64,000 nt of DNA, taken from contig CM043963.1 in the NCBI GenBank assembly GCA_014529385.2, positions 93,057,912-93,121,911 of the forward strand. Reading direction: 5' to 3'. Source of the DNA: Adiantum capillus-veneris. Taxonomy: Eukaryota; Streptophyta; Polypodiopsida; Polypodiales; Pteridaceae. Shown here piece by piece: positions 10,883 to 22,578 of the stretch (positions within the stretch are counted from its first letter, which is position 1; each line of letters starts with the position of its first letter). Both the position numbers and the translations under genes were made by a program. The notes under the pieces were generated by a model. It had not been told where the DNA came from. It was given only the letters and a program-made list of their open reading frames with translations, and did no database searches.

Positions 10883-12362
10883 TGTGTGCCTTCTATTTTC
10901 GTCGGGCTCTGACTGCAACTTGTGATAAAGATTCTCTGAGAGACGGACTCATAGGCTCATTGGGCGAGCTCGATAAGATTTGTGAAGAAAGCTTGCAGCA
11001 CACAGCATGCTACTTTGATGCAGAGGTATTAAAGATAAAAGCATTGGCTCTTCATAGATGTATCTCTTCTACCTTGATCTGCTCCGGATGGCGTGAGGTA
11101 TATACTTCTCTTTTGTCTGAGCTCCTTAATCATTGCTGTTGACCGTGACTCCATACAGATAGATCTCTTTCACAATGCAGAATTCCTGCCGTGCGTAGCT
11201 CATGCCTTCCACCCTCATCACTTAGCATTCTCTTCTCCTCCTCGTCACATAATAGCACGCCCAATGAAAAGCATGGACAACGGCTTCTTATTGGACGCGA
11301 GGTTGTTCAAATTCTGGGGCTCAGTCTTTGGGTAGTCATTGGCATAGGCTAGGCGTAGGAGTGCAAATCTAAGTAATTAGGATCATGTCACACACATGTG
11401 GTGGCCATGTGTGAAGTGGCTTTGCTTGCGCGAATGCCTTGTAGGGTGTCCAGCCTACCCAGTCACACTAGGCGGATGGCGAGTCCTCAATAGCGTCTTT
11501 TATGCCATCATCAATCAGATATGCTAGCATAACTCTAGGCGAGGGTTGGACGAGGGGAAGGGGTCACCCATCGTGAGGGTAGTTCTGGACATGAGATGTT
11601 AGCCACACTGGAGTAGAAAGTCATGGCCTCGTCTATCCCTCCATATGCACCGATTCATGCTAACCATTTGACTTAGAGAAAGTAGAGGTTTGTGCTAGTC
11701 AGAATATCGAAAAGGGGATACCAGAGTAAACCATGCAAGTTGGGCTTCAGAGTCTCCTTCCTTTGTTATAGCAAAAACCAACCTGCATGATGACGTAGAG
11801 GCACTATAGCCATGTACCTTGTAAGAAAAAAGGTAGCAGGATTGTTGAGATGGCTTATCTACGCCATCCGTGGGAAAATCCAGTAAGATAGGCCATGCAC
11901 GTTCAAGATTCAGTCAGTCTCTCCCAGTGTCTCACTCTTGCAAAGAAGACAAACACACACACACATAGCACTCTCTCTCTCTCTCTCTAGAAAGAGCTAA
12001 ACTAAGTTGGCTACTCATCCAAACTCCTTCAACACTGACTGTTGTTGCCAGCCCGTAAGAAAGAACACTTGGCCCACATGTCCAAGTAAAAAATAACATG
12101 CTCACTAGCCTAAAAAAGGTCCACCATGCCATCTTCAACCCCTAAAGTCTTTGCACTTCTATAATGTTTTGACAAGCAATGCTTCTTGCTAGTCAGTATG
12201 CATGTATTTTTCCCATTCAATGCAAGGCAAGAATTTCAAGAGAAGCCAAGCTTTGGTTGATGAGGAAAGGGATTTTAGATGAGAGGGTGGAAGACTGTAG
12301 CTGTCTATGGAACCATTCCATTGGGCTAAAGACTAGAGGCACATTGTCGGGCACATATAAAC
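10877..12362. other. Spacer, no gene seen
   Basis: Open frames are short and lack motifs. Minor (AC)/(CT) runs at about 11950-11990. Nothing else recognised. Confidence 0.5.
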
Positions 12363-13075
12363 ATGCGAGGTCCTCTCACTTTGTCTGAAGAACATGTAAT
12401 GCTTGAGCATAGAGAAATAATACGAGAGAGAAATGTTTATGCTATTGATCATGAGGTTTCTCAGTTTTACAAGGTTGTTTTGTCTACTTCTTTATTGCAG
12501 AGCAATGTTGGCTCCATGATTTCACCATTTTTTATCAAAGAGGGCCTACAAGACAACATACATCGCTAGGAAAGTGTTATTGATATCATTAGAGGCCAAA
12601 AATTGCATACCAACATTTCCGTCGTGCTTTGTCAAGCTCAAAAACCAATGCAAGTCTGTGAGCTTCTATTAGAATGTACGATATATTGCTTTTGAGATGC
12701 CACCACAATGTGATAAATCAAGCATGTATGGATATCAAAACTAACAAGAGATTTTCAAGATAGAATTGCATAGGAAAGAAGTGTCCATGCCACATTGTTG
12801 TGGGGAGGTAATCATGGTCTTCAATGCATCCTATGTGTTCCATGTCAGTATGACTAGATCATTGGAGAAGGGGGCTACTTATGTTGTCACCCTTGCGAAA
12901 TTACCTGTGTCACCCCAATGCATCACATGTCTTCCATGCCAGTACAACTGGATCATTGGAGAAACGGGTTACTTATGTTGTTACCCTTGCCGAATTCCCT
13001 CGTTGCACTTGTAAGGATTTCCAAAGACGGGACAACAAACATGCTACATATGTGCCTTGGAGATTTTGTTAGGGG
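12363..13075 (+). pseudogene. Possible SWIM-zinc-finger transposase remnant
   Basis: Around 12880-13075 two frames read TYVVTLAEFPRCTCKDFQRR and, further on, YVPWRFC. A CxC pair after a short beta-like stretch, followed by a later cysteine, recalls the SWIM domain (CxC..CxH) of MULE/FAR1-type transposases. The final histidine is not seen. The upstream frame at 12363-12569 (FFIKEGLQDNIHR) may belong to the same decayed protein. Stops and a 94-bp duplication interrupt it. The family call is tentative. Confidence 0.3.
12821..13008 (+). repeat. 94-bp imperfect tandem duplication
   Basis: Two units, 12821-12914 and 12915-13008, share TCATTGGAGAA and TTATGTTGT.ACCCTTGC. Both encode a similar peptide (S.EK..TYVVTLA), so a coding segment was duplicated. 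Confidence 0.85.
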
Positions 13076-13868
13076 CTCGATATGTAAGGAGGTATGTGAT
13101 TTTGAAGCCTCCATTGCTTTGTGGAAATTTTAGATATACAATTATTTTGCGTTGAGGTGTTGGGTGGTCAAATCTAGAATGACATGATTGTTTTCCTTGC
13201 GCTTGCATCAATTTGTCAAGGGTGTTGATCATATTTGCTCGAAAATTGACTTTGCTCAGTTTTCTTTGCTCATTGATTGGAAAGCCTCTGATGATGGCAA
13301 GGCAAGACAAAGCTAGCGGCCACACACAAAGACTACCACCCAAGCTCGCCAGCTTTCAATCAGAGCCTGGGAAAGGCCCTTGGTAACAAGTGCTGTTTTT
13401 GTTCTTGAATGATGTGCACTGGAAGCATTTCGAAGGTTTGAAGCTGCACTCAAAGCTGTTATACCTGGTGCTACAACTACTGCGGCTTCAAATACTATAC
13501 TGGTGCAGACATGAAGATTGCTACATTTAGCAAGCACCCTAGTGGCAAAATTGTCCTCCTTTGATGCTTCCCTCCACCACCCTCCTCCATGATCTCTCCC
13601 ATCCAGCAGGTGGGCGCAAGGTCATCTCGAGCTATTCTCCCCACTGAAAGCAGGTTTTGGCCCCTCCCATTCTTGGCTTGGTCTTTTTCTTCACCTCTCC
13701 ATGTATAAGCCAATCTCGCTGGCCCACAACGTCCTCTGTCATCGTCGTGGACTGTATTCCCGGTGTTTACATTAATATCATCAATTGTTCTCTTGTCAGT
13801 GGCCAAAGAGCCGACCTCATGTGCGCGCACACACAGTATCGTTATTGCTTCTTCTCTTGCTTTTTTTT
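13076..13868. other. Spacer, no gene seen
   Basis: Moderately GC-rich stretch with overlapping open frames on both strands (for example 13495-13899 minus, 134 codons), but no family motif, signal or splice pattern I can support. Confidence 0.45.
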
Positions 13869-14275
13869 GGGGGAAAAATATTATTAAAATACCCCTCAAA
13901 TTTCAAAAATCTCCCAAAATACTCCTAGTAGTTTGTCATAAAGTCCCAAAATGCCCTTCAGAATTCCCAAGTTGAGTAAATTTCTCCAAAAATAGATATT
14001 TTTGTAGCTCTTCATAAGAAGTCTGATTGTCTATCATACAAGATGCTAAAACAACAATTTGAGTTGGTTATGTAGGCTTTGGAGATGAATTGCTTCATTA
14101 TTTTTAGACTAATTGGATGTAAATTGTGAGAAATTACATGCTAAGCACTTAAAAACGGATCTCAATTGTCAAAAAGGAATAAAGATTAGAAAATCTTGAA
14201 CAATCCAACCAGAATAGATACAAGGGTATTTTGGGAATTTCCACCAATTAGAGGGGTATTTTGGTAATTTCCCCC
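13869..14275 (-). mobile_element. MITE family M1, copy 2 (inverted relative to copy 1)
   Basis: Reverse complement matches copy 1 at 7465-7916 across its length. The termini are inverted repeats starting GGGGGAAA and sharing AAAATACCCCTC. Both flanks are runs of T, so a target duplication cannot be read with confidence. It has one unit of the internal segment that is doubled in copy 1. No coding capacity. Confidence 0.8.
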
Positions 14276-14602
14276 TCTTTTTTTCATAGTCATATTGACA
14301 TACTAGCTGGTGTTGGTTTTTAAAAATTCAAATATGTGTAGGATTCTCCAATATGCCCCCTCCTTGCAAAAAAGAAAAAAAAAACGCTTTTGTGCCTCTG
14401 CATCTCCTCCCTCACTCCCCCCCGCCCCCAACACACAAAAAACCATGCTGGGCATGTCCTCCAATCACCGCATTCCGAAGGTGTCCAACCCATAATCAAG
14501 CAACTCTCTCTCGCTCTCGTCTCTCTCTTCTTCAGCTTCTGCAGGTCAACATCTTGCACAAGGTGAAAGCAACCAAAAAGGCTTTTGTGGTTGGATTGCG
14601 CA

Positions 14603-14604
<2 letters not shown>

Positions 14605-14659
<55 letters not shown>
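14605..14659. repeat. (GA)n microsatellite
   Basis: Pure GA run of about 27 units. Confidence 0.98.
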
Positions 14660-14663
<4 letters not shown>

Positions 14664-15527
14664 TGCCATCATAGCCTTCCATGCAACCGAAAGATAAAGA
14701 GAGGGAAACACGGAAGTGGTAGCCGCTACAATTCAGAGAGAAGAAAGAGAGAGAATCTCTTGAGATTCTACTTACTTTTCTTCTGTGTAAAACTCGTATG
14801 AAATACTAGCTATAGATCTATCAATTCAAGATAACCGTCCACGTTATTGCTCCTAAGACCTTGTCACACTCGTCCACCTAGATGAGCTGCAAGCTTACTT
14901 GGTCCAATCGTTTGCTTTGCCCTCAACTAGCGATGTCACACGCAGTAGTGAACATAGACATGTTTAGGTGTTCTTCTTGGTGAGAAAGCTCTTCTTAGTG
15001 GTTTTCATGACATTCTTACAACCTATAGTGGATAATTTTTCCAAGCTTTATGTAGTATCTATTGTATTTTGTTAGCCTGGTTAACTTAAGCAAGTATGCA
15101 TTTTGTATCACGTTTTTGACAAGCTTCGCTCGAAAAAATACGTTGCTCGGTTTTGTTCACTCGGAATGTGGATGTGAGGTCCCTGCCCCTTGTCGAGAGG
15201 AGCGGAGTACCTTTGATAGGTCTCCAATCCTGAGAAGGAAAAACCAACGGACATTGCCTTAGCTACTACGTAGCCACGGGCATCAACCGTTAGTGAAGGA
15301 TTGGTCCTATCTCGCTATGGCGGAGCGTGACCACCATAACCCTATCTAAAAACTATCTATAATCAATTATACCTAAAAGTATAAATCTTAGAGTGACCAA
15401 CCTTTGCGCTTTTTTTCCCATGTTTCAGAAGCACAGCCGCCAAGGTTTGTCTCTTTTAAGATTTATGATTAATAAAAAAAATCCTAGTGTTAGAAAGTTA
15501 CCCGACTCATCGGGTCCACCCGTCCAT
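14660..15527. other. Spacer, no gene seen
   Basis: No motif-bearing frame. A patch near 15110-15170 contains repeated GCTCG motifs resembling 7010-7060, too weak to name. Confidence 0.45.
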
Positions 15528-15554
15528 AGAATGATACCGTCGGGGTATCATTCT
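15528..15554. repeat. Perfect 11-bp-stem hairpin
   Basis: AGAATGATACC and GGTATCATTCT flank the five-base loop GTCGG. No T-run follows directly, and a role is unknown. Confidence 0.9.
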
Positions 15555-15846
15555 CCCACTTTCCATACCACACTCACCCTTCTTTTGTTATCTAATTACT
15601 ACCACACTGTTTAAACATACATGTTCCTTTACTTTATTTATGATACTGGTTCATTAAAACAGCTCTTCAAACAGTATTACAAACAATTGTCAAACAAGAA
15701 GTCGTCCAATTTTAAACCAACAACCCTTGGATTAGGTTCACTCAAGAATCTCTACTGGCGCTATTATGTCCGATTGGTGTATACATTATTCATAAAAACC
15801 CTTGTCCTCATGAGCGTCCCATACCGCTCGACAAGTACTCGTTGTG

Positions 15847-16005
15847 CTAATCTGGACGTACTCCTGTCACAGCAACAACGGTGTCAATCTGGGCGTCATC
15901 CTCACGCCACGGAAAAACAAAACTGCAGTATCCAGCTGGGCTAATCTGGGTGTACTCCCACCACAGCATCAGCGGTGCCATCCTGGGCGTCATCTCACGC
16001 CTCGG
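15847..16005. repeat. 94-bp imperfect tandem duplication
   Basis: Units begin CTAATCTGG at 15847 and 15941 and share CACAGCA.CA.CGGTG.CA and CTGGGCGTCAT. The second unit is trailing-edge truncated at about 16005. Confidence 0.85.
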
Positions 16006-16184
16006 CAACTGCCACATAATACCAGCGCTAATAAGTAGAGAGACTTGAGAGAAACCATACCGAAGGTTTTGGACAAACATTCTTTCCTATAGCAACCAGT
16101 TTAACCAGACAATCTCTCCTACTTGTCAAACATATGACGAGTTTCTTGGGGTTAAGCCCCGTGGTTTCGGTCCCTGTTTTCTTT

Positions 16185-16370
16185 TCATAAGGTAAATAAT
16201 ATATTCCTATGGTCTCGCATATGCAATGATGCATAACTTGAAACTGCAATACTAACCTGTACCACAGCTCCGATTGGTGGAGACAGAGCATTTTCCGTAG
16301 GGATTTCACCGTTACTTGTACCAGCTTCATGATCATTAGCGCCTTGTGTTCGAGCACGCTTTGGAGCCAT
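16185..16370 (-). other. Short unrecognised open frame with a possible splice donor
   Basis: A minus-strand frame begins MAPKRARTQGANDHEAGTSN, an Arg/Lys-rich opening of the sort seen at the start of some gypsy gag proteins. After about 37 codons it meets CAG|GTTAGT, a good donor. I cannot find the next exon or a family, so this is only a possible start of a gene or element reading leftwards. Confidence 0.2.
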
Positions 16371-16795
16371 TTTTTTGTACTACACTTATGTTATACACTT
16401 AGAACTTTAAATTGGTCAATTTCTCTAGTAATCTCCTTGTTTTCAAAGAGAGTCTGTAATTTGAACCCTCGCCAACTCGGATTCACACTTAGTGTTGTTG
16501 TTCTACCTCTAATTTCTATACATCAAATATTTGCTAATCTTAATTAATCAAAAATTAAGTGTGTAAATTACGAGTGAAAATTTAGGAATGCATGACATTT
16601 CTAATCCAATTCTAACTTCAATTCTATACTTCAACTAAATCAATTTTTAGTATTATTCAAAATTCTATTTAACCTAATTGACAATAACATTGGTGAATGA
16701 GAATTTCATCATGTATAATAAGAATATGATGAGTTCTCTTATGTATTAACTTTCAATTAACAATATATAAGTTAATAGTAAAGATGTACTAACTA

Positions 16796-17355
16796 GAGAG
16801 AGTAGGTATACTTAAAGAGATTAGAGTAAGAGAAAACATACACACACATCTTTTCTAAAGTTAATTGAATCTTACTATCCATTAGAAAGATTAGAGTAAA
16901 AGAGAACACACACACATACTTTTCTAAAGCTAATTGAATCTCACCAATCTATTAGAGAGATTAGAGTAAAAGATAACATACACACACACATATCCTTCTT
17001 AAAGCTAATTAAATCTTACTAATCTATTAGAAGATTAGAGTAATAGATAGCGCGCACACACACACACACACATAACTAATTGAATCTTACTAATCTATTA
17101 GAGAGATTAGAGTAAAAGATAACACACACACACACACACATATCCTTCTTAAAGCTAATTGAATCTTACTAATCTATTAGAGAGATTAGAGTAAGAGATA
17201 GCACGCACACACACACATAACTAATTGAATCTTACTAATCCATTAGAGATTAGAGTAAGAGATAGCACACATACACATAGCTAATTGAATCTTACTAATC
17301 TATTAGAGAGATTAGAGTAAGAGATAGCACACATACATCATTCATAAAGTTAATT
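16796..17355. repeat. Tandem array of about eight 60-79 bp units
   Basis: Units share AATTGAATCTTACTAATC, TATTAGAGAGATTAGAGTAA and a variable (AC)n at the end; the unit length changes mainly with the AC run. The array stops sharply near 17355 at AATTGAATGCTTAATTAA. It is a minisatellite built around a microsatellite. I see no link to a gene. Confidence 0.9.
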
Positions 17356-18089
17356 GAATGCTTAATTAATACGCACCTTATTAGTCCACTAGAGTTTTTG
17401 CTCTCTTAGTGGTTTGTGGACGCCTTCTCTTTAAGAGAAGTGACAGCACTTCGTGAGTGCTATAGAGGCAATCTCTATGTCTAAAGTGTGAGCATGGATG
17501 CTCTATTTATAGCAGAAAGAAAAACGTCCAACTTTTTTTTCAAAAAAAAATTATTATTTTTTAAATAAAAAATATTTTTTTATTTTTTTTCCAAAAATCA
17601 TACCCGCGTTTTTGGTACCCTTGTGGTACCCATGAGCTTGACCACTTTGTCATTATCATCAAAAGATAAGGCCACACAAGCCCCCCCTCATTAAGATTAG
17701 TCAAGAGTAGCTTTTCCTTTTTCATGTGACAGTGTGTCCCACTTTGTCCCCTCCTATGTGATCCATGTGCCTTCATTTGTCATCCCTGTGTATTCTTTTG
17801 TCTTTATAATTATTTTATTTATTTCCTTAATGATAATTTACTTTACATTTTTAAGTTAAACTTTACAGTCTTATATTAACTTTACAGTAGTAAAAGAGAA
17901 TTCTACAATCAGTAAATAAGTCTTGCAATAAGTTAGTTAGTGATTCATATAGCTAAACATGTCAGAATTTTGTAGTGTAAATTTTAATTTCTAGGTTTTC
18001 TCAACCTACGATTCATAATTTGAACTCGAATATCTTAAATAAGGAGTGATGGTTCAAAAAAATTCAAATGCGTAATAGAACTTGTGTGA
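17356..18089. other. AT-rich spacer, possible promoter-like patch
   Basis: Contains CTCTATTTATAGCAG at about 17500, which looks like a TATA element, followed by poly(A)/poly(T) at 17530-17600. No downstream frame uses it obviously. The rest is AT-rich without features. Confidence 0.4.
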
Positions 18090-18640
18090 ACTTTGAAAGT
18101 AGAGACCTTACAGTGGATCCCCCCAGGACTTCTTTATCTCTCCTCTCAAGCACGAGGATGTAATCCTAGGGGCACCATGGTTTGATCGCATGGATGCCAA
18201 TGTTAAATTCCCTGAAAGGAGAATCTACTTTAGGTTTAGGGAAAAAGATATGTACATAGATGCTAAGGAAATGGGTAACACCATACACATTGTACATACG
18301 CAAGCTTTCAATAAGTCAATAAAGAGCTCTATTTTCGTGTACATGATTTTTGTTAAAGATTCTCAAAATGAACCTAATGCTTTAGCAAAAGAAAATATAA
18401 ACAACCACAAGGAATTAGAGTTATCCAATTTCCTCAAGGGGTTTCAAGATGTCTTTATTGACGACATCCCTTGTGAACTACCTCCTAAACGAGGCAATGA
18501 TGACCATGCAATTGAACTCCTTTCAGGAAGTTCACTGCCTAATAAACCTCCTTATAGATTTTCTCAAGCTCAATGAGAGGAGATTATGCGGCAAGTGCTT
18601 GAGTTAGTTGAGAAGGGCATGGTTAGGCCTAGCTCATCTC
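18090..18640 (+). pseudogene. Chromovirus protease end and RT lead-in
   Basis: The sequence before and into the open frame reads VILGAPWFDRMDANVKFPER, the conserved tail of gypsy aspartic proteases. It then passes through a linker to IDDIPCELPPKRGNDDHAIE and the pre-RT block PPYRFSQAQ, where a TGA at 18574-18576 interrupts. EEIMRQVLELVEKGMVRPSS follows in the same frame. The catalytic DSGA of the protease is upstream and missing. Confidence 0.75.
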
Positions 18641-19164
18641 CATTTTGCTCACCGTGTTATTAGTGCAAAAGAAAGATGACACATATCATATGTGTGTTCA
18701 CTATAGAACGCTAAATAGGATCACTATCAAGAATAGGTTTCCCGTTCCACGAGTAGAAGACCTATTTGATAAGCTACAAGGATCGACCTACTTCAGTAGG
18801 ATTGACCTAAAAAGTGGCTACCAACAAATAAGGATAGTTGATCAAGACATTGTAAAGACTGCATTTTGCACTACGTTTGGTCTTTACGAATACATTGTCA
18901 TGCCTTTTGGCCTGACCAATGCACCAACCACATTCAACCACTTGATGGAGAAGCTATTCAGGCCTCACAGAACCTTTACTAGAGTGTTCTTTGATGATAT
19001 TATCATCTACTCTAATTCACTAGACGAACACAAGCAACACCTCCAGGTAATATTTTTAAGTTCTAAGAGAGAATAAACTTTATGTTTATTGAAAGAAAAG
19101 TGAGTTTTTCTTACACGAGATTCAATATTTAGGTCACATTATCTCTCAAGAAGATGGCATCCGA
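18641..19164 (+). pseudogene. Chromovirus reverse transcriptase
   Basis: RT blocks seen: VQKKDDTYHMCVHYRTLNRI, FSRIDLKSGYQQIRI, IVMPFGLTNAPTTFNHLM and the catalytic FFDDIIIYS. Both active-site aspartates are intact. The N-terminal part lies in another frame upstream, so a frameshift near 18640 splits the domain. The thumb (KKSEFFLHEIQYLGHIISQE) continues through 19076-19164 in a shifted frame. Confidence 0.85.
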
Positions 19165-20310
19165 ATGGATCCATCAAAGTTAGAGGTAATAAAAGGATGG
19201 CCTAAACCAAGGAATCTTCATGAACTAAGAAGCTTTATAGGTATGTGTGCATACTATAGACGCTTCATAGAAAATTTCTCACAAATTGCGGGACCATTAC
19301 ATGACCTAACAAAGAAAAAAATTAGGTATACATGGTCTGCCAAGGAGAACAATGCTTTCGAAAAGCTTAAAAAAAAGATTATCTCTCAACCTGTGCTTAC
19401 ACTGCCGGATCTCTCAAATCCATTTGAGGTCCAATGTGACGCTTGTGGTGATTGCCTTGGAGCTATCTTGCTCCAAGAAGGGCATGCCATAGCCTATGAA
19501 AGTCGAAGGCTCGACCTTGTTGAGCAAGCTCTAGGCATGTATGAAAAGGAACTCCTTGCAGTTCTACATGCCTTAGACTCATGGAAGCACTATTTATTGG
19601 GGACTCTTTTCATTCTGCGGACGGATCACCAAAGCCTTAATTACTTCATGACGCAGACCAAGCTGTCCGACAAACAAGTGAGGTGGGCAAATTTCCTTTC
19701 GCAATTTCATTTTCATATTGCTCACATGGTTGGCAAGCATAATCAAGTAGCCGATGCACTCTCAAGACGGCCAAGGGTGAATGCGGTTTCCATAGCAACT
19801 CACAATGGTCTATCTTCTATGATAGATGAGTATGCTATTGATCCCGATTTTAGAGATGTGATTTCAGCCCTTGCACTAGGGAAGAAAGAGGAACCAATTA
19901 CTTTACAAGATGGTTATCTTCTCTATGGCAATAGACTATGCGTTACTAACTCACTACGTGAGAAAGTAATGTATGAATCTCATGCTCCTCCTTATGCGGG
20001 GTATAGAGGGATTCAGTCTACCCAAAAAGGGACTGAAACATATTTCTATTGGCCTACCATGAAAGCAAACATACAAGAGTATGTTTCTAAATGTGTGGTA
20101 TGCCAAAAGACGAAGTTTGATAGAGGGAAGCAACCTGGATTGCTTCAACCATTGCCAATCTCTAATTCACCATGGGAGAGTATATCCATGGATTTTATCT
20201 TTGGATTGCCTAAGTCTATCCATGGCAATACGGGAATATGGACGATAGTAGACATGTTTAGTAAACAAGCTCATTTTATACTTGTCAAAAAGACTATTAA
20301 AGCCCATTAA
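19165..20310 (+). pseudogene. Chromovirus RT connection, RNase H and integrase N-terminus
   Basis: This is the longest open pol segment, about 381 codons. It starts with the RT connection (ELRSFIGMCAYYRRFIENFS). RNase H has all four acidic residues in context: VQCDACGDCLG, YEKELLAV, LRTDHQSL and VADALSRR. The integrase zinc domain has ESHAPPYAGYRG and CVVCQKTK. The second zinc-binding position, normally His, is Tyr, so the HHCC set is incomplete. The first integrase-core Asp (SMDFIFGLPKS) is present. The frame ends at TAA 20308-20310 in the middle of the core. Confidence 0.9.
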
Positions 20311-21270
20311 ATGGCAACCTTCTTCATTTCACAAATCTTCAAGTACCATGGCTTGCCAATGTCCATAGTGTCAGATAGAGATCCTAGAATGACCAGTAAC
20401 TTCTGGAAGGGTCTCTTTGAGAACTTAGGGACAAGGCTAAATTTCTCTTCAGCCTATCACCCGCAAACGGATGGCCAAAGTGAAATAGCTAACCTAGCAA
20501 TCTTGATTTACTAAAAGCCTATGCAACGGAAGTAGATCAAAGATCCCAATGGGAGAAGTACTTACCCTTAGTGGAGTATGCCTACAATAACATTGTACAT
20601 ACTTTTACGAGAAAATCACCTTTCGAGGTAATTGAGGGAACATCCAAAAGTCCCCTTCTACTTAAGGTACACGGGAAGATCTTCGCTGCAGATGAGTATA
20701 GCCGAGACCTACAAGAATCTTTCCAAAAGATTAAGGTGCTATCTCTATCTCACAGCAAAGGAAAAAGGCTGCTGCTGATAAGCACAGAAGAGCCCAAGCC
20801 TTTAAAGAAAATGATTGGGTCTTACTTAAATTTCTCAAGGCTCGATTAAGGCACACGACGGACAAGAATCCTGCAGGACACCAAAAGTACTATGCGAAGT
20901 TAGCAAAAAGGTACTATGGTCCCTTCCACATTCTTAGACCCATCAATGAGATGGCCTATCAACTCAGGTTGCCTAGCCATTGGCTCATACACAATTGCTT
21001 TTCATGTGAGCCTACTAAAGCCTTACAAAGGAAAGCCACCTCAAGAACCAACTATTGAAGACCCACCGGAGATCGAGGACCAAGAAGAGGTGCTGCAGCC
21101 CAAGTCCATTCTCCGACATGAAGACAAGCTATTAAGAGGCGGTAAGATTATGCGATGATATCTTATTAAGTTTAAGAATTATCCTTTTGAAGATGCTAGA
21201 TGGATGCAAGGCATACAATTAAAGGATAACCTAAACCTTGTCAATGCTTACAATGCTTCCCTAGCGTAAG
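20311..21270 (+). pseudogene. Chromovirus integrase core and chromodomain
   Basis: The core continues with IVSDRDPRMTSNFWKGLF (second Asp) and AYHPQTDGQSE (catalytic Glu), so D,D,E are all present despite the stop before them. The post-core region includes EYAYNNIVHTFTRKSPFEVI. Near the end IAFHVSLLKPYKGKPPQEP leads into a chromodomain-like stretch (ILRHEDKLLRGGKIM, then YLIKFKNYPFEDARW) at 21105-21230. Chromodomains guide such elements to heterochromatin. Stops and shifts at 20512, 20847 and 21156. Confidence 0.85.
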
Positions 21271-21973
21271 CAAATGTACAAATGTTAAAAATGAACAAAT
21301 TTTTTGTCTTATAAGACTATCTTTTTCTCTATTGTGCACAAATGTGAAGTAGTATGCATGCTTAGATCAAGTTTGCGGAGACGATGTCTCCCAAACACCA
21401 AGTAGAGCTTGTCACTCTACTATGGAAGATTGATAGGACTAATGTGCAGGCATGCTTGTGGCAGCCTTAGGCTCTCAAGCACTAAATGGACTAGTCATCC
21501 ATTCTGGAAAGATGTCATAGGGTAAGATAGGGATCCTCTACTTGCTAGGAAAAGGACTAATGAATAGGCTTTATCTTCTCTACCCCATAGTCGCGGACAA
21601 CTATGATTTCAAGAGAGAGGTAATGTCATAATAACTAATATCTAATTCTCCTAAATGATTTTCTCATGCTAAACTGATCATTTAATATGGGGAAGTGCCA
21701 GGGGAGAAAAAGCTAGAATATTGGTTAAGCTGGCAGACTAGCCACATTAGGGATCCAAAGGGGAGGCCATCTGCAAAAGAGCAATGTGCAACAATGGGCT
21801 CCAAAGACCTAGGGTTCAGCCCATTAAGACTTCCAAAATGCTAAGGTTCCAAAATTCGAAGGTAAGTCCAGATGGTCAAGCTTAGTGGAATTGGATGCTT
21901 TGTAAGTGTACAAAAAGTCTTCAAGTGGTCCTAGATTCATGGGGGCAAGCCGTTTTAGTAGGGGATGAGAGAG

Positions 21974-21974
<1 letters not shown>

Positions 21975-22034
<60 letters not shown>
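21975..22034. repeat. (CA)n microsatellite
   Basis: Pure CA run of about 29 units. Confidence 0.98.
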
Positions 22035-22036
<2 letters not shown>

Positions 22037-22554
22037 CAAGCTCTTTTACACAAAGGGAATAAGGGACACATGTCAGCTCCCTAGCCCAATTGCCCCCAAG
22101 GTGCACTCAAATCCTATTGGATGGCCGTAGATGTGGACCAATGAGAATTAGGTTAGAGTACTTTTAGTTTAATTCATTTAAAAACACTTGATAAAAGAAC
22201 CAATAAGAGTTAAGCTCTCTAGAAGACTATTGGACAGTCTCCCAAGGGATCCAATGAGTATTCAACAGTCTCATGGCTTGCCTGATTCCTATTGGCCAGA
22301 AGACAAAAGGGTCCAATGAGAGTTTAGTTGCATTATTTAATTACCTAAAGCTCTCACAAAAGGGGAAAAGGGGACACATGTCACAAGGCTATCACTTATG
22401 CCTCTTAATTTCTATTGGCTAAAGCTTGGAAAGGTCCAATGGGAAGCCAACAGGAGGAATTAGCAGGAGGGGTCGACCAAGATGAGAGGGGGGGCTGTTT
22501 GTTGAGGGCATTATCACTTACACACTCACACAATCTCATGTGTGAAGCAAGAAG

Positions 22555-22578
22555 ACTCTCTCTCTCTCTCTCTCTCTC
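22555..22578. repeat. (CT)n microsatellite
   Basis: Pure CT run of about 12 units. Confidence 0.97.

Larger units (their letters stand above)
18090..21270 (+). mobile_element. Ty3/gypsy chromovirus pol, 5' truncated
   Basis: Protease end, RT, RNase H, integrase and a C-terminal chromodomain follow in the order typical of plant chromoviruses. gag and a 5' LTR are absent; similarity starts at about 18090. The frame is broken by a stop at 18574, a shift near 18640, a break at 19076-19165, a stop at 20308, and more later. Related integrase scraps lie at 30111-30290 (+) and 60960-61925 (-). Confidence 0.9.

Noticed and set aside
13495-13899. 134-codon minus frame
   Set aside because: No recognisable domain, overlaps a plus-strand frame of similar length and runs into the MITE; not supported as a gene.
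14320-14682. 120-codon minus frame
   Set aside because: Overlaps a (GA)n tract and a C-rich run; composition explains it.
16796-17355. Tandem array as a CRISPR
   Set aside because: Plant nuclear DNA, units are directly adjacent with no unique spacers.
18090-21270. Chromovirus pol as a pararetrovirus (caulimovirid)
   Set aside because: It has an integrase core and a chromodomain, which plant pararetroviruses lack.
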